Assembly: GCF_001613325.1 (NCBI RefSeq)
Contig: NZ_BDCD01000038.1
Location: forward strand, 33,635 to 97,634
DNA length: 64,000 nucleotides
Origin: Nocardia yamanashiensis NBRC 100130
GTDB taxonomy: Bacteria > Actinomycetota > Actinomycetes > Mycobacteriales > Mycobacteriaceae
Direction of reading: 5' to 3'
Every line of letters begins with the position of its first letter. Position 1 is the stretch's first letter. Below the pieces are notes generated by a model, which was given only the letters and a program-made list of their open reading frames with translations, ran no database searches and was not told the origin of the DNA. Made by a program: the position numbers and the translations under genes. Below, piece by piece: positions 16,370-25,069 of the stretch.

Positions 16370-18640
16370 TCAGCCGAACGTGTGGAACGGGCTCGGGCGT
16401 GACGGATTGTTCTCCGGGTGTAGGTAATTGATCGGAAGGGTGGCCTGGAGCAGTTTGCGGCGAGCGGCCGCCGCCTCGGGTCCGCGCGGAGACGCGCCGT
16501 TGTACAGCACCTGCTCGTACTCCTGCGCGGCGTCATTGTGTCGCTGGGCCAGCTCATTACCGATCTGTCGCTGTGTGTCGCGGTTGGCGCGCTGCCACTC
16601 TTGCGGTGTGATCGCGGCGAGTCTCGCCTCCGAGCCCGAGGCGTTGAGCACCTTGTCCACGAACAGCTGGTCGACCTTGGCGGCGTCGATCGGCGCCATC
16701 GCGTGCCGCAGGAAGTTGTCGGAGGCGACCACCGCCTGACTTGCGAAAGCCATGATGACCTGATCGGAGTCGCTGTCGCGGAGATGGTTGTGAATGGCGT
16801 TGGTGGCGGCTACCGCGTTCTGCAGCGGGGCGACACCCGCGGGATTATTGGAGCGGGACGCCCGCTGCACACTCAGCACCCGCAACATCAGATTGGCCTG
16901 GTCCGCGCTGAACCCGCGCTCGGTCAGCAGCGGAATCATCAGGGCATCAGGCACCTTGCTGTCGCCCAGGCCGTCGAGGATGTTGAAACCCGATAGCAGG
17001 CTGGTCGGCCGGTCGGCGAGGGCGCGCTGCTCGGCCTTCAGACGCCAGCCGTCGCGGGCGCGTTGATTCCAGATATTGGAGTCCAGGTTCATCGGGGCGT
17101 TGTCCATGTTGATCAGCTCGGTGTCGCGACGTTTGCGCGCGTTCGGATTGAGCGGACCCGGTGTCTTCGCCATCAGCCAGGCCGTCAGGGCCGAGTTGTT
17201 GACGGTGCCCAGGGCTCCCAGCTTGGCGACCATTCCCCTGCCGAGGGAGGCGCGCGCGTGTGCTGAGCCCATCCCGAGCGCGCTGCCGCCGCCTGCGCCC
17301 GCCCGGGCCATCCCGCCCTGCACCGCGGACGCGAAACGATTGGCGATCCACTCGTTTCCGGCCGACAGGCTCCGGCCGAGGTTCTTGAGCTGAGTGATAG
17401 CGACCACTTCGATCACGCACGCGGTCACCAGCACTTTCATCACCTCGCCGTGGGCCTGGCGAAAGATGCTCGACAGCAGCAGCATGTAGACGCCGAGGAA
17501 CATGGTGTAGAGCGTCATCCTGGCCGCGGCGACCAGGCTGTGCACCAGGCTGCGGATCAGATTGTTTTGCGTCGGCCCATAGATGAATCCGCCCACGGCG
17601 AAACCGAACACGGTCGCGAACGCGGTCCAGATGGTGTCCAGCGCCGCCCTGATGATCCGTACGGCCAGCACCGCCGCGAAGGCCAGCAGCAGGGCGCCGC
17701 ACACCAGCACGATGACACCGGTGCCGACCTGCCCGAGGTGGGGGTGGTCGGCACGCGTGGCGGCGGTGTTGTCGCCGCACGCGCGCAGACCTTTCTTGAC
17801 CGCATCCTCGTTCGCCGCGGTCATGGCCGCCGACCACATCGTGCGGCAGGCGGGCAGATCATCGATCACGTGCCCGAAGTTCCAGACCTGCAACGGAATT
17901 CGCACGAAATGGTCGGCGAGATTGCCTTGGAATCCGGTCACCAGCCGGTTGATGTTCGGATTGGCGTCGCCGGTCAGGCCCGCGGCCACCGCCACCCCGA
18001 CATTGCGGCCCTGTGCGAGCAGTCCGTCCGAGGACAACACCTCGCCGAGTGGATCGGCCAGATACACCGGCCCCATGATCGCCACCGCGAGCATGGTCAC
18101 CACCTGCACGACCGCTTTTGCGTGATAGCCGCGCAGCAGGAACCACGCCACGCAGAACGCCCCGATCCCCGCCGCCGCGACCAGCACGGCGGGGGTGGCC
18201 AGCTGGTGGGCGAAGGTCCGCGCCATGCCGGCCAGGCTGTCGTTGAGCAGGTTCAGCCATTGAAAACTCAACGCGTAGCCGATGAGCCAGATGGCGGTGA
18301 TCACGATCGCCAGGTATCCGATGAACTCGAGCCCCAGCAGCGTCGAGATGGTGGTGTTGTCCAGGGCCAGCAGGCTGCCATGGTTGGTGACGAACTGATA
18401 GTTGGCCACCGGCACACCCGAGGAATCACGAACATCCATCCAGGCCAGACCGTCGATCCGGGACCCTCCCGAACCTCCGTCGGCGGTCGCGACCGCGCCG
18501 ACGATTCCGGGAAACACGAACAGCGCGAACAGAATTCCGAGCATCCACCGGATGCGCCGCCGCCACCGCAGATCCAAGCGCGCCAGTAGGGAACGCACCG
18601 CGAGTAAGGGTAGGCAACAACCCTCTGGGTCGGAATTCAT
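16370..18640 (-). CDS. VirB6/TrbL-like polytopic protein, copy 2
   Basis: A 756-residue paralogue of the protein at 11236-13773, encoded on the opposite strand. Shared motifs, in order, are MDVRDSSGVPVANYQ, RTFAHQLATPAVLV, LADPLGEVLSSDGLLAQGRNVGV, PLQVWNFGHVIDDLPACR, VFGFAVGGFIYGPTQ and AHGEV. It has the same N-terminal helix, polytopic core and hydrophilic C-terminal domain, but a different and shorter tail. Its stop faces the NlpC/P60 gene, 132 bases away. Having two TrbL-like subunits suggests alternative channel forms or a duplicated, inverted gene. Start ATG 18640 is fixed by similarity to the paralogue's N-terminal layout, not by a strong ribosome site. Confidence 0.75.
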   Translation of the reverse strand: MNSDPEGCCLPLLAVRSLLARLDLRWRRRIRWMLGILFALFVFPGIVGAVATADGGSGGSRIDGLAWMDVRDSSGVPVANYQFVTNHGSLLALDNTTISTLLGLEFIGYLAIVITAIWLIGYALSFQWLNLLNDSLAGMARTFAHQLATPAVLVAAAGIGAFCVAWFLLRGYHAKAVVQVVTMLAVAIMGPVYLADPLGEVLSSDGLLAQGRNVGVAVAAGLTGDANPNINRLVTGFQGNLADHFVRIPLQVWNFGHVIDDLPACRTMWSAAMTAANEDAVKKGLRACGDNTAATRADHPHLGQVGTGVIVLVCGALLLAFAAVLAVRIIRAALDTIWTAFATVFGFAVGGFIYGPTQNNLIRSLVHSLVAAARMTLYTMFLGVYMLLLSSIFRQAHGEVMKVLVTACVIEVVAITQLKNLGRSLSAGNEWIANRFASAVQGGMARAGAGGGSALGMGSAHARASLGRGMVAKLGALGTVNNSALTAWLMAKTPGPLNPNARKRRDTELINMDNAPMNLDSNIWNQRARDGWRLKAEQRALADRPTSLLSGFNILDGLGDSKVPDALMIPLLTERGFSADQANLMLRVLSVQRASRSNNPAGVAPLQNAVAATNAIHNHLRDSDSDQVIMAFASQAVVASDNFLRHAMAPIDAAKVDQLFVDKVLNASGSEARLAAITPQEWQRANRDTQRQIGNELAQRHNDAAQEYEQVLYNGASPRGPEAAAARRKLLQATLPINYLHPENNPSRPSPFHTFG

Positions 18641-18999
18641 TGGTATTCCCCCATTTTCGGCACCGGACTGCTTTGTCGGGTGAGGTGACCTGAGGCGGGA
18701 TCTGGCGCGAGGCTAGCCGAAGGTGTTGTCCGGCAACAACAGTTGGTTGTTACCGATGGTTGTGCCTCTCGTAACCCAGTTCTCATCAAATATTCGCTGC
18801 CGACGGCGTCGGCCTGTTCTCACCCGTGGGGGGCAGGGTGTGGCACGGATCATCTTCTCGCGCAGTAGGATCGAAACTCCGGGATGTCTCCGATTCCCCG
18901 GGTGAAATCCGCAGCTGCGCCGGCGTCGCGAGACGCAGTGCTCTCGCATGCTGATCGAGGACGTCGCGGGTAGCGATTCTCTGAAAAGGATGTATTGCC
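18641..18999. other. Divergent intergenic region upstream of the RiPP precursor
   Basis: This 359-base gap separates the minus-strand TrbL copy from the precursor peptide gene. No reading frame in it looks coding. It holds a small inverted repeat (TGTTG-TCCGG-CAACA at 18724-18738) in a TTGTTG-rich stretch. It must contain the promoters of both flanking genes, but I see no confident -10/-35 boxes and no copy of the TTCCCA palindrome. Confidence 0.5.
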
Positions 19000-19152
19000 A
19001 TGGGAAATCTCAGTGACCTCGTCGGATCCAACCCGCAGCGGCTGATGGACGCGGCGTCGCCTGCCCTGCGCGCGGCCGTGCACCGTCACCTCGAGCGGTC
19101 CGCCGATCGCGGTACCGCGGGCTTCAACTCCACCATCACCTCGGCGAGCTAG
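19000..19152 (+). CDS. Putative RiPP precursor peptide (FxS-type)
   Basis: A 50-residue peptide (MGNLSDLVGSNP... to ...GTAGFNSTITSAS) with ATG 19000 preceded by AAAGGA about nine bases away. It has a helical, charged leader (residues 1-39) and a short uncharged core with F42-N43-S44 and several Ser/Thr. It lies 93 bases before an FxsB-like radical SAM gene. In FxsA-type systems the enzyme crosslinks Phe and Ser of an F-x-S motif near the C-terminus, making a three-residue ring. Here the motif is nine residues from the end instead of five, and the remaining TITSAS tail offers sites for hydroxylation. The call rests on position, size and the FxS motif; the family match is inferred. Confidence 0.72.
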   Translation: MGNLSDLVGSNPQRLMDAASPALRAAVHRHLERSADRGTAGFNSTITSAS

Positions 19153-19245
19153 CTCGCCGGCGGCAGCGCGCCGTGGGCTTCCGGTCTGCCGGCTCACGGC
19201 TCGCTGTGCGGGATAACCCGGACATCACAGGAAAGGGCGTCGCCG

Positions 19246-20520
19246 ATGCCGCAGTTCGTGGAGGAATTACCTTGGCCCGATTGGGGATTGGACTTCGCCG
19301 AATTGCGCCGCAAAGGCTGGAAGCCGTTCGCGTTCAGCGAATTCGTGATGAAGATTCACGGGCGCTGCAACCTGGCCTGTGACTACTGCTATGTCTATGA
19401 GATGGCCGATCAGAGCTGGCGGTCCAAACCCAAAGCGATGACCCGCCCGGTCTTCGATCGCGCGTGCCGGACCATCGGCGACCATGCCCGCCGATTCGGT
19501 CTCACCTCGGTCAGCCTGGTGTTCCACGGCGGCGAGCCGCTGCTGGTCGGCCCCGGTGAACTCGACTACTTCGCGCGGACCGCCCGCGAGATCCTGGAGC
19601 CGGACATCGCCGTGCACCTGGGCATGCAAACCAATGGCGTGCTGATCGACGAGGACGTGCTGCGGATCTGTGAGCGCTGGAACGTCCGGATCGGGGTGAG
19701 CATCGACGGGGGCGAGACCGAGCACGATCGCCACCGGCTCGACCGTGCCGGACGCGGCAGCTACACCCGAGTCGCGGCCGGACTGGGCAGGCTGCTCGAC
19801 CCGGCGTACCGCCCCCTGTTCTCGGGCTTGCTGTGCACCGTCGACCTGGCCAACGATCCGGTGCGCACCTATGAGGAGCTGTGCCGTTTCCAACCGCCCG
19901 CCATGGATTTCCTGGTGCCGCACGGCAATTGGACGAACCCGCCGCCGGGCCGCGAACCCGATGCGAGCACGCCTTACGCCGACTGGCTCATCGCCATCTT
20001 CGACCACTGGTACGACGATCCACAACAACGCGTCCGCATCCGGCTTTTCGATGACATCATCGGCTTGCTGGTGGGCGGGCATCCGGTATCGGAAACCGTG
20101 GGCCTGGAACCCATTCGACTCGCCGTCATCGAAACCGACGGCTCACTCGAGCAAGTCGACGAGCTGAAGTCGGCCTTCGACGGCGCGGCGCGCCTCACCG
20201 TGACCGGCGAGGGCAACCCGCTGGACCTGGCGCTGTGGGAACCGTCGATGATCGCCCGCCAGATCGGCATCGACGCACTGGGGCCCGAATGCCGTGCCTG
20301 CCCGCTGCAGCGGATCTGCGGCGGCGGCCATTACGTGCACCGCTACCGGCAAGGCAGCGGCTTCCGTAATAGGTCGGTGTACTGCGCCGACCTCACCACG
20401 CTCATCGAGCACATCCACGCCCGCGTCCGGACCGAGGTGGAGGGTGCGCTCGGCGTCTCGGTATCGACCCCGTCAGGAGACCAGCCATGCCCGCAGCCGA
20501 CAGCGAAACCCTCGACGTAG
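19246..20520 (+). CDS. FxsB-like radical SAM/SPASM peptide-modifying enzyme
   Basis: A 424-residue radical SAM enzyme. The cluster motif is C41-NLA-C45-DY-C48-YVYE, followed by FHGGEPLL, TNGVLIDE and GVSIDGGE. The C-terminal SPASM-like region has CRACPLQRICGGGHYVHRY and a last cysteine in SVYCADL, matching the FxsB family that acts on FxSxx-type precursors. It would use S-adenosylmethionine and iron-sulfur clusters to form a carbon-carbon crosslink in the upstream 50-residue peptide. ATG 19246 follows GGAAAGGG by about nine bases. Its 3' end overlaps the HExxH gene by 34 bases, so the two are co-expressed. Confidence 0.88.
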   Translation: MPQFVEELPWPDWGLDFAELRRKGWKPFAFSEFVMKIHGRCNLACDYCYVYEMADQSWRSKPKAMTRPVFDRACRTIGDHARRFGLTSVSLVFHGGEPLLVGPGELDYFARTAREILEPDIAVHLGMQTNGVLIDEDVLRICERWNVRIGVSIDGGETEHDRHRLDRAGRGSYTRVAAGLGRLLDPAYRPLFSGLLCTVDLANDPVRTYEELCRFQPPAMDFLVPHGNWTNPPPGREPDASTPYADWLIAIFDHWYDDPQQRVRIRLFDDIIGLLVGGHPVSETVGLEPIRLAVIETDGSLEQVDELKSAFDGAARLTVTGEGNPLDLALWEPSMIARQIGIDALGPECRACPLQRICGGGHYVHRYRQGSGFRNRSVYCADLTTLIEHIHARVRTEVEGALGVSVSTPSGDQPCPQPTAKPST

Positions 20521-22268
20521 CACTCGACCTGAGCTCCGGATACGGCAGCGAATCCGGGGTGGCGGCATTGACGGACGGCCTGTTTGGGCTGCGGGTCATG
20601 ATGCTGCGCACACTGATGAGCTGCACCGAGGACGTCCGCCCGGACCTCGCGCTGGAATTGGCGGCGGCTTTCCGGGTGCTGGCGGACCTGCAACTCGAGC
20701 ACCCCGGCGTCGTGTCGGACATGCTGTGCTACCCCCACACCGGCCCCTGGCTCAACCGCGCGCTGACCTCCACCACCGGCGCGGACCACAGCTCCGCCGC
20801 GGAATTCCCGGTCGAGGCCGAGCTGGCCTACCTCGGCTGGCTCGCGGCCGCCGCGGCGGCCGTATGCCGTCCGCACGGGCGGATGGCATTGCGGGTCCGT
20901 GACGGCGTGATCATGCTGCCCGGTCTCGGACTGGCGCGCCTGGACGAGCCGGGCTACTGCGGGCCCTGTGAGATGAACTGGAACGCCGACGGCGAGCTGA
21001 CGTTCACCGGCGATTTCGGCAGCATGCGAATCCGTTCCAGCGCAACAGAATCCGATCCGAGATGGCTGCCGCTGCGATTCGTGCGCGGCGGCGACACCGA
21101 ACCGCCCGTGCTGCTCGATGACCTCGACCCCTACCGGGTAGTCCCGGATCTGGGTGCGACCCCACGCCTGGACGCCGCACAATCCCGGCAATGGCAAGCC
21201 GATTTCGCCTCAGCATGGGCGCTGCTCACCCACGAGATGCCCGCCTGTGCCACCCCGATGCGCAAAGCGCTGCGCAGCCTCGCCCCGCTGACCACGCACC
21301 CGGTCGTCGATGCCACCAGTCACACTGCCGCCATCGGGGTCGGGTGCGTCTACACCACCGCGCCGGCCGATCCGTGCCAGCTGGCCCTGACCCTGGTCCA
21401 CGAAATCCAGCACACCAAATTCAACCTGCTCATCGATCAGGTGGAGCTGTTCACCGCCGACCCCGAACCGCGCTTCTATGCGCCCTGGCGCGATGACCCC
21501 CGGCCCATCCACGGGCTCATGCACGGCATCTACGCCTTCTTCGGCGTCACCGACTTCTGGCGGACGCACCGGCATTCCGAATGCCACGGTGAGCTGCAAT
21601 CGCACGCCGACTTCGAACTGTGGCGGTTGCAGGTCGGCATGGCCATAGATCAGGCGCTGGCCTCGGGCCTGCTGACCGAGGCGGGCACCCGGTTCCTGAC
21701 CACCCTGTCCGCGGCCATGCGTCCCTGGGCCCGCGAGCGGGTGCCGGCAGCTGCCCGCGGCGCGGCCCGCTGGTCCGCCACGGCACACGAAACCTTTTGG
21801 CGGGTACGCAATCTGGTGCCGAATCCAGATGTGGTCGCCACTTTGGCGGCCGGTTGGTGGCTGGACCGGCCGATCACTGTTGAGGTGAAATCCACTGCAG
21901 CACCACAGGAAAAGATCCCCGACAGCCACCGGCGGCTGCCCCTGGCAGCGTTGCTGAAGATCCCCGGCGGCCGTGCGCTGACCGCTTCGAACGAGGTGCA
22001 ACACACGTCCGCGGATCGGGCATTGCTCTCCGGATACCTGAGTGAGGCACTCGCGCGGTACAGCGGCGAGCTGCGCGACGATCCACTGCGCCCGCAAGCA
22101 TGGGCAGGATTGGCCGTGTCGCTACCGAAACTGTATGGGGACAACGCCTTTCCCGTCCTCAGGGACCACCCGGAGGTCGCCGCGCACGTCTATCGGGTTG
22201 TCGGGCCCGAAGTCGAACCGGTACCACTGCTCCGCTACCTGTCGACCAGCGCCGTCGGAGCGCCTTGA
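20487..22268 (+). CDS. HExxH-type peptide modification protein (probable beta-hydroxylase)
   Basis: A 593-residue protein with a metal-binding H305-E-I-Q-H309 motif (LVHEIQHTKFN) and a second histidine-rich region (HRHSECHGELQSHADFELWRL). This matches the mod_HExxH family found beside FxsB enzymes; NCBI names such proteins aKG-HExxH-type peptide beta-hydroxylases. It would use iron and 2-oxoglutarate to hydroxylate the precursor, for example its Phe, Asn, Ser or Thr residues. AGGAGA lies seven bases before ATG 20487, within the end of the radical SAM gene. The length is typical. The exact residue modified is not known. Confidence 0.82.
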   Translation: MPAADSETLDVALDLSSGYGSESGVAALTDGLFGLRVMMLRTLMSCTEDVRPDLALELAAAFRVLADLQLEHPGVVSDMLCYPHTGPWLNRALTSTTGADHSSAAEFPVEAELAYLGWLAAAAAAVCRPHGRMALRVRDGVIMLPGLGLARLDEPGYCGPCEMNWNADGELTFTGDFGSMRIRSSATESDPRWLPLRFVRGGDTEPPVLLDDLDPYRVVPDLGATPRLDAAQSRQWQADFASAWALLTHEMPACATPMRKALRSLAPLTTHPVVDATSHTAAIGVGCVYTTAPADPCQLALTLVHEIQHTKFNLLIDQVELFTADPEPRFYAPWRDDPRPIHGLMHGIYAFFGVTDFWRTHRHSECHGELQSHADFELWRLQVGMAIDQALASGLLTEAGTRFLTTLSAAMRPWARERVPAAARGAARWSATAHETFWRVRNLVPNPDVVATLAAGWWLDRPITVEVKSTAAPQEKIPDSHRRLPLAALLKIPGGRALTASNEVQHTSADRALLSGYLSEALARYSGELRDDPLRPQAWAGLAVSLPKLYGDNAFPVLRDHPEVAAHVYRVVGPEVEPVPLLRYLSTSAVGAP

Positions 22269-22296
22269 CGCGCGATCGGAGTTCGCGGGCTCCACG

Positions 22297-23577
22297 CTAG
22301 CCTCGCCGCCCGTCGTGGGAGACGCGAGTGATCCAGTTCGGCGGGCCGGTCGGCTCCGGGGGAGCGGGAGGCCGCGGGTCGGCCAAGCGGCGGGCGCGTC
22401 GTGCCATCAGCAGCATGGCCAGCACAATTATCCAGCCCGTCGCCGAAGAACCGAGCAGGGTAAGCAGAGTGCCCGACAGCAGGGCGCCGGACGCGGTGCC
22501 GGCGTGGCCCATCAGCTTCGTGGCCGCGAAGATTCGCCCCACCATCCCCTGCGGGAAAGCCCGGACCCGGTACATGGTGAGAGACACGTTGCCGATCGGC
22601 GCGGCGAAGCCCAGACCCATCCAGCACACCCCCAGCACCAGCGGATTGTCGAACAGCGCGATGGGCACACACAGAAAGACCCACGCCCACAGCATCGCCG
22701 TGAGCGCGATGCGCGGGTTGATCCGATCGGCCACCGCGGCCGCCGGTATCGCACCGAGTAGCCCGCCGAGGCCGGTGGTGCCCAAGACCATGCCGATCAC
22801 CCACGCCGGATGGCCGCCGTCCTTGACCTTCACCGTGAGCAACAGGATCAGAATCTGGAACAGGATATTGGCCGCGCCGAGAATCGCCGTCGAGTCCCTG
22901 GCGAACGGCTCGGACCACATGCCGCGCAGACCTGCCCACGCGTGATTCCAGTTCCAGATGCGCTCGGGCGCAGTCGTATTCGACTCGGACGGGTCAGGTG
23001 CCCTGGTTCGCATCTTCGACAGGGTCCACAGGCAGTAGAGGTACGACGCCGCATTGGCCAGGAACGGCAGCGACCGCGCGATGCCGAGCGTGACAGCGCC
23101 CATCGACCGGCCGGCCATATTGGCGATCGGTTGCTCGGCCTCGAGGAAGGAGAACGCGGCCGCGCGTTGCGGCTCGGCCACGACATCGCGCACCAGCACC
23201 AGCTCACTGGTGTTGAAGAAGACGTAGGCCGCGCCTTCGGCGAACGCGGCCGCAGCCAGAAACAGCGCCAGTCCCGGCGGGCGCATCGTGATCACGACCG
23301 CTGCCAGCAGCGTGGATATCAAACCCAGGCGCTGGCAGGCGATCAGAGTGCGGCGCCGGTCCCGATAGTCGGCCACGACCCCGGCGGGAATCTCGAAGAT
23401 CAAGCCCGGCAAGGCGAGCGCGAACGCCACCAGGCTCGCCGCGACCGCGGAATCGGTCAACAGCAGCGTCAGTAGTGGATAGGCGATCCGGACGCCCTGC
23501 AGGCCGACATGCGAAGCCGCATTGCCGGACCACAGCAGCAGAAAGTCCCGGTTGCGGAGGACGGACGCACTACCCAT
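22297..23577 (-). CDS. MFS transporter, probable RiPP exporter
   Basis: A 426-residue polytopic protein of the MFS_3/enterobactin-exporter type: RNRDFLLLWSGNAASHVG at the N-terminus, the loop 2-3 motif GVVADYRDRRRTL, and roughly ten to twelve membrane helices. It is convergent with the RiPP enzymes and ends 28 bases from the HExxH gene, so it is not in their operon. Its position makes export of the modified peptide, or self-protection, a reasonable guess. There is no peptidase domain, so leader removal would need another enzyme. ATG 23577 is the only sensible start. Confidence 0.82.
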   Translation of the reverse strand: MGSASVLRNRDFLLLWSGNAASHVGLQGVRIAYPLLTLLLTDSAVAASLVAFALALPGLIFEIPAGVVADYRDRRRTLIACQRLGLISTLLAAVVITMRPPGLALFLAAAAFAEGAAYVFFNTSELVLVRDVVAEPQRAAAFSFLEAEQPIANMAGRSMGAVTLGIARSLPFLANAASYLYCLWTLSKMRTRAPDPSESNTTAPERIWNWNHAWAGLRGMWSEPFARDSTAILGAANILFQILILLLTVKVKDGGHPAWVIGMVLGTTGLGGLLGAIPAAAVADRINPRIALTAMLWAWVFLCVPIALFDNPLVLGVCWMGLGFAAPIGNVSLTMYRVRAFPQGMVGRIFAATKLMGHAGTASGALLSGTLLTLLGSSATGWIIVLAMLLMARRARRLADPRPPAPPEPTGPPNWITRVSHDGRRG

Positions 23578-23616
23578 GTCGAATCAGCCTCGGTCGGAAT
23601 CGAATCGGATGCGCGT

Positions 23617-24300
23617 CTACAGCAGTTTGCTCGCGAAGGCCGCGATCGTGCGCAGCCCGCTACGCCAGGAACGAAGCACCGAGACCGCCGCCGACAGGAA
23701 AGACACCGCGATCGAGGCGTAAGCCCACTCGGTCAGCGCGGACGCGCGGAGCGAGGAAGCGGCATCCGCCGGCCAAGGGTAGGGGGAGGTGCCGCGCAAC
23801 GCGCCGACCACCATGCCGATCTGAGGTCCCAGATCACTTCCCATACCGAGCGCTTTGCCCACCTCCGGGATCTTGCTCTGCAGGGTGAACGTCTGAGCGA
23901 GAACGAAGATCGCGATCGCGACCGCCGCCAGGGCGGTCACCGCACCGGCGGTCTCGTTCCCCCGGAACACCGCCTGCCACGCCGCGACCACCAGCACCAG
24001 GGTCGCGACCACAATGAGGATCGCCCACAGCGCGCCCACCTGCGCACCGGGCGGGGGAGCCTGCGACCACAGGTTCAAATGCCTTGTGGTGCGGCGTATC
24101 CGGCCGAACGCATCGACGGTGGCCTTGCCATCCCATCCCGAGGCGACCATCCACGGACGGACCATCATGAACAGCAGCACCACGCTCGCGATCGCCGAGA
24201 CCGCATACGGCCACCGCGCGCGGAACTCCGCGGTCACCGAACGTCGCGGACCGTCGCCGGACGGCGCGGCGGGCGGCTGTGAAGGCGTCGTCTGCACCAT
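23617..24300 (-). CDS. Integral membrane protein of unknown function
   Basis: A 227-residue protein with a hydrophilic Pro/Ser-rich N-terminus (about 35 residues), then about four hydrophobic segments (PYAVSAIASVVLLFMMV; ALWAILIVVATLVLVVAAW; AVTALAAVAIAIFVLAQ; AYASIAVSFLSAAVSVL). No conserved motif is recognised. It lies 39 bases downstream of the MFS start, and both read on the minus strand, so the two may form a short operon led by this gene. ATG 24300 is preferred to the longer frame because upstream codons overlap the palindromes at 24334 and 24382. Confidence 0.65.
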   Translation of the reverse strand: MVQTTPSQPPAAPSGDGPRRSVTAEFRARWPYAVSAIASVVLLFMMVRPWMVASGWDGKATVDAFGRIRRTTRHLNLWSQAPPPGAQVGALWAILIVVATLVLVVAAWQAVFRGNETAGAVTALAAVAIAIFVLAQTFTLQSKIPEVGKALGMGSDLGPQIGMVVGALRGTSPYPWPADAASSLRASALTEWAYASIAVSFLSAAVSVLRSWRSGLRTIAAFASKLL

Positions 24301-24333
24301 CGACTCAGAGTAAGGACCCGCGCGGAACAACCG

Positions 24334-24349
24334 TTCCCAATCGTGGGGG
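24334..24349. promoter_or_regulatory. Palindrome copy 3 (TTCCCA-ATCG-TGGGGG), putative operator
   Basis: Two mismatches to TTCCCA-N4-TGGGAA. It lies 34 bases ahead of the minus-strand membrane protein gene and 48 bases from copy 4, in a divergent promoter region. Confidence 0.45.
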
Positions 24350-24381
24350 TCCGCAGCGACGGCCGGAAGCGCTGGAATTCG

Positions 24382-24397
24382 TTCCCACAATTGGGAA
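24382..24397. promoter_or_regulatory. Palindrome copy 4 (perfect), putative operator
   Basis: TTCCCA-CAAT-TGGGAA, a perfect match, 115 bases before the plus-strand gene at 24512 and also upstream of the divergent membrane protein gene. With copy 3 it forms a two-site arrangement. Confidence 0.6.
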
Positions 24398-24511
24398 TCC
24401 AAGAGAATACAGCCGAAGGCCGCCCGGAACAGGTTCGGGCCCAGCTTGTTTCGTCGTGGATGTAGCGGTGCGGAGACGAGATCGCGCGCCCGGCCGGGTG
24501 AGGAGTTCTCG

Positions 24512-25009
24512 ATGGGATGGTCCGACAACCTCAGCACCATCGGAGGTCTCATCGGGATGGCAGCCGGTCCATGGGGCGCGGGGGTGATGGCATTCGCTGG
24601 TAGTGCGATAGGTTCGGCCATCGACGGCGAGAGCCTCACGAGCGGATCAGTAATGGGGAAGGCAGCGCTTGCCGGCGCGACATCCGCGGCAGGTGGGACC
24701 CTGGTCGGCTTCGCCACCAAGAAGATCTTCGGTGAGGCGATAAAACGTCTGCCGCTTCTGTTCCCCAGTTTAACCAAGGCATTTGGAAAGAATGGCGGAA
24801 GTATTTTCAGTCGCTGGGGTCATCTCGTAGCGCCGGTGAAGCGTCCTGTGCGCGGAGCAATTTTTGGCGCAGCTCCCGGCGCCTATGGCGGTAACCGTTT
24901 GGGTGAGATGTTCTTCGGTCGAGACTATGGCACCATTCCTACTCGAGAAATTCCATATAAACCGGTTTTGGGAAGCAGGAAATCAGCCGCTACTCAAGCT
25001 TCTTCGTAA
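24512..25009 (+). CDS. Glycine-zipper-rich small protein, unknown
   Basis: A 165-residue protein with repeated small-residue helices (GGLIGMAAGPWGAGVMAFAGSAIGSAI; AALAGATSAAGGTLVGFATKKIFG; GAIFGAAPGAYGGNRLGEMFFG). Such Gly/Ala zippers insert in membranes or form helical hairpins. The basic middle (KRLPLLFPSLTKAFGKNGG) and tail carry no known motif. ATG 24512 follows GAGGAG by seven bases. The 3' half is less GC-rich than the surroundings, as is the next gene, which points to foreign origin. It leads the first block of T7SS accessory genes. Whether it is a secreted effector, a bacteriocin-like peptide or a membrane subunit cannot be told. Confidence 0.65.
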   Translation: MGWSDNLSTIGGLIGMAAGPWGAGVMAFAGSAIGSAIDGESLTSGSVMGKAALAGATSAAGGTLVGFATKKIFGEAIKRLPLLFPSLTKAFGKNGGSIFSRWGHLVAPVKRPVRGAIFGAAPGAYGGNRLGEMFFGRDYGTIPTREIPYKPVLGSRKSAATQASS

Positions 25010-25053
25010 TTCAGGAAAGATCTCGTTACAATCGGATGGCTTGTGCAATCACT

Positions 25054-25066
25054 AAGGAGGTGATCC
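25054..25066 (+). promoter_or_regulatory. Full-length Shine-Dalgarno sequence
   Basis: AAGGAGGTGATCC is the complete complement of the conserved 3' end of 16S rRNA, three bases before ATG 25070 with GGAGG nine bases upstream. Most genes in this window have only four to six matching bases. Confidence 0.8.
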
Positions 25067-25069
25067 AAT

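Noticed and set aside
17450..18589. Long plus-strand open frame inside the second TrbL-like gene
   Set aside because: Shadow frame: the protein is His/Gln/Arg-rich without domains, while the minus frame is a clear paralogue of another gene.
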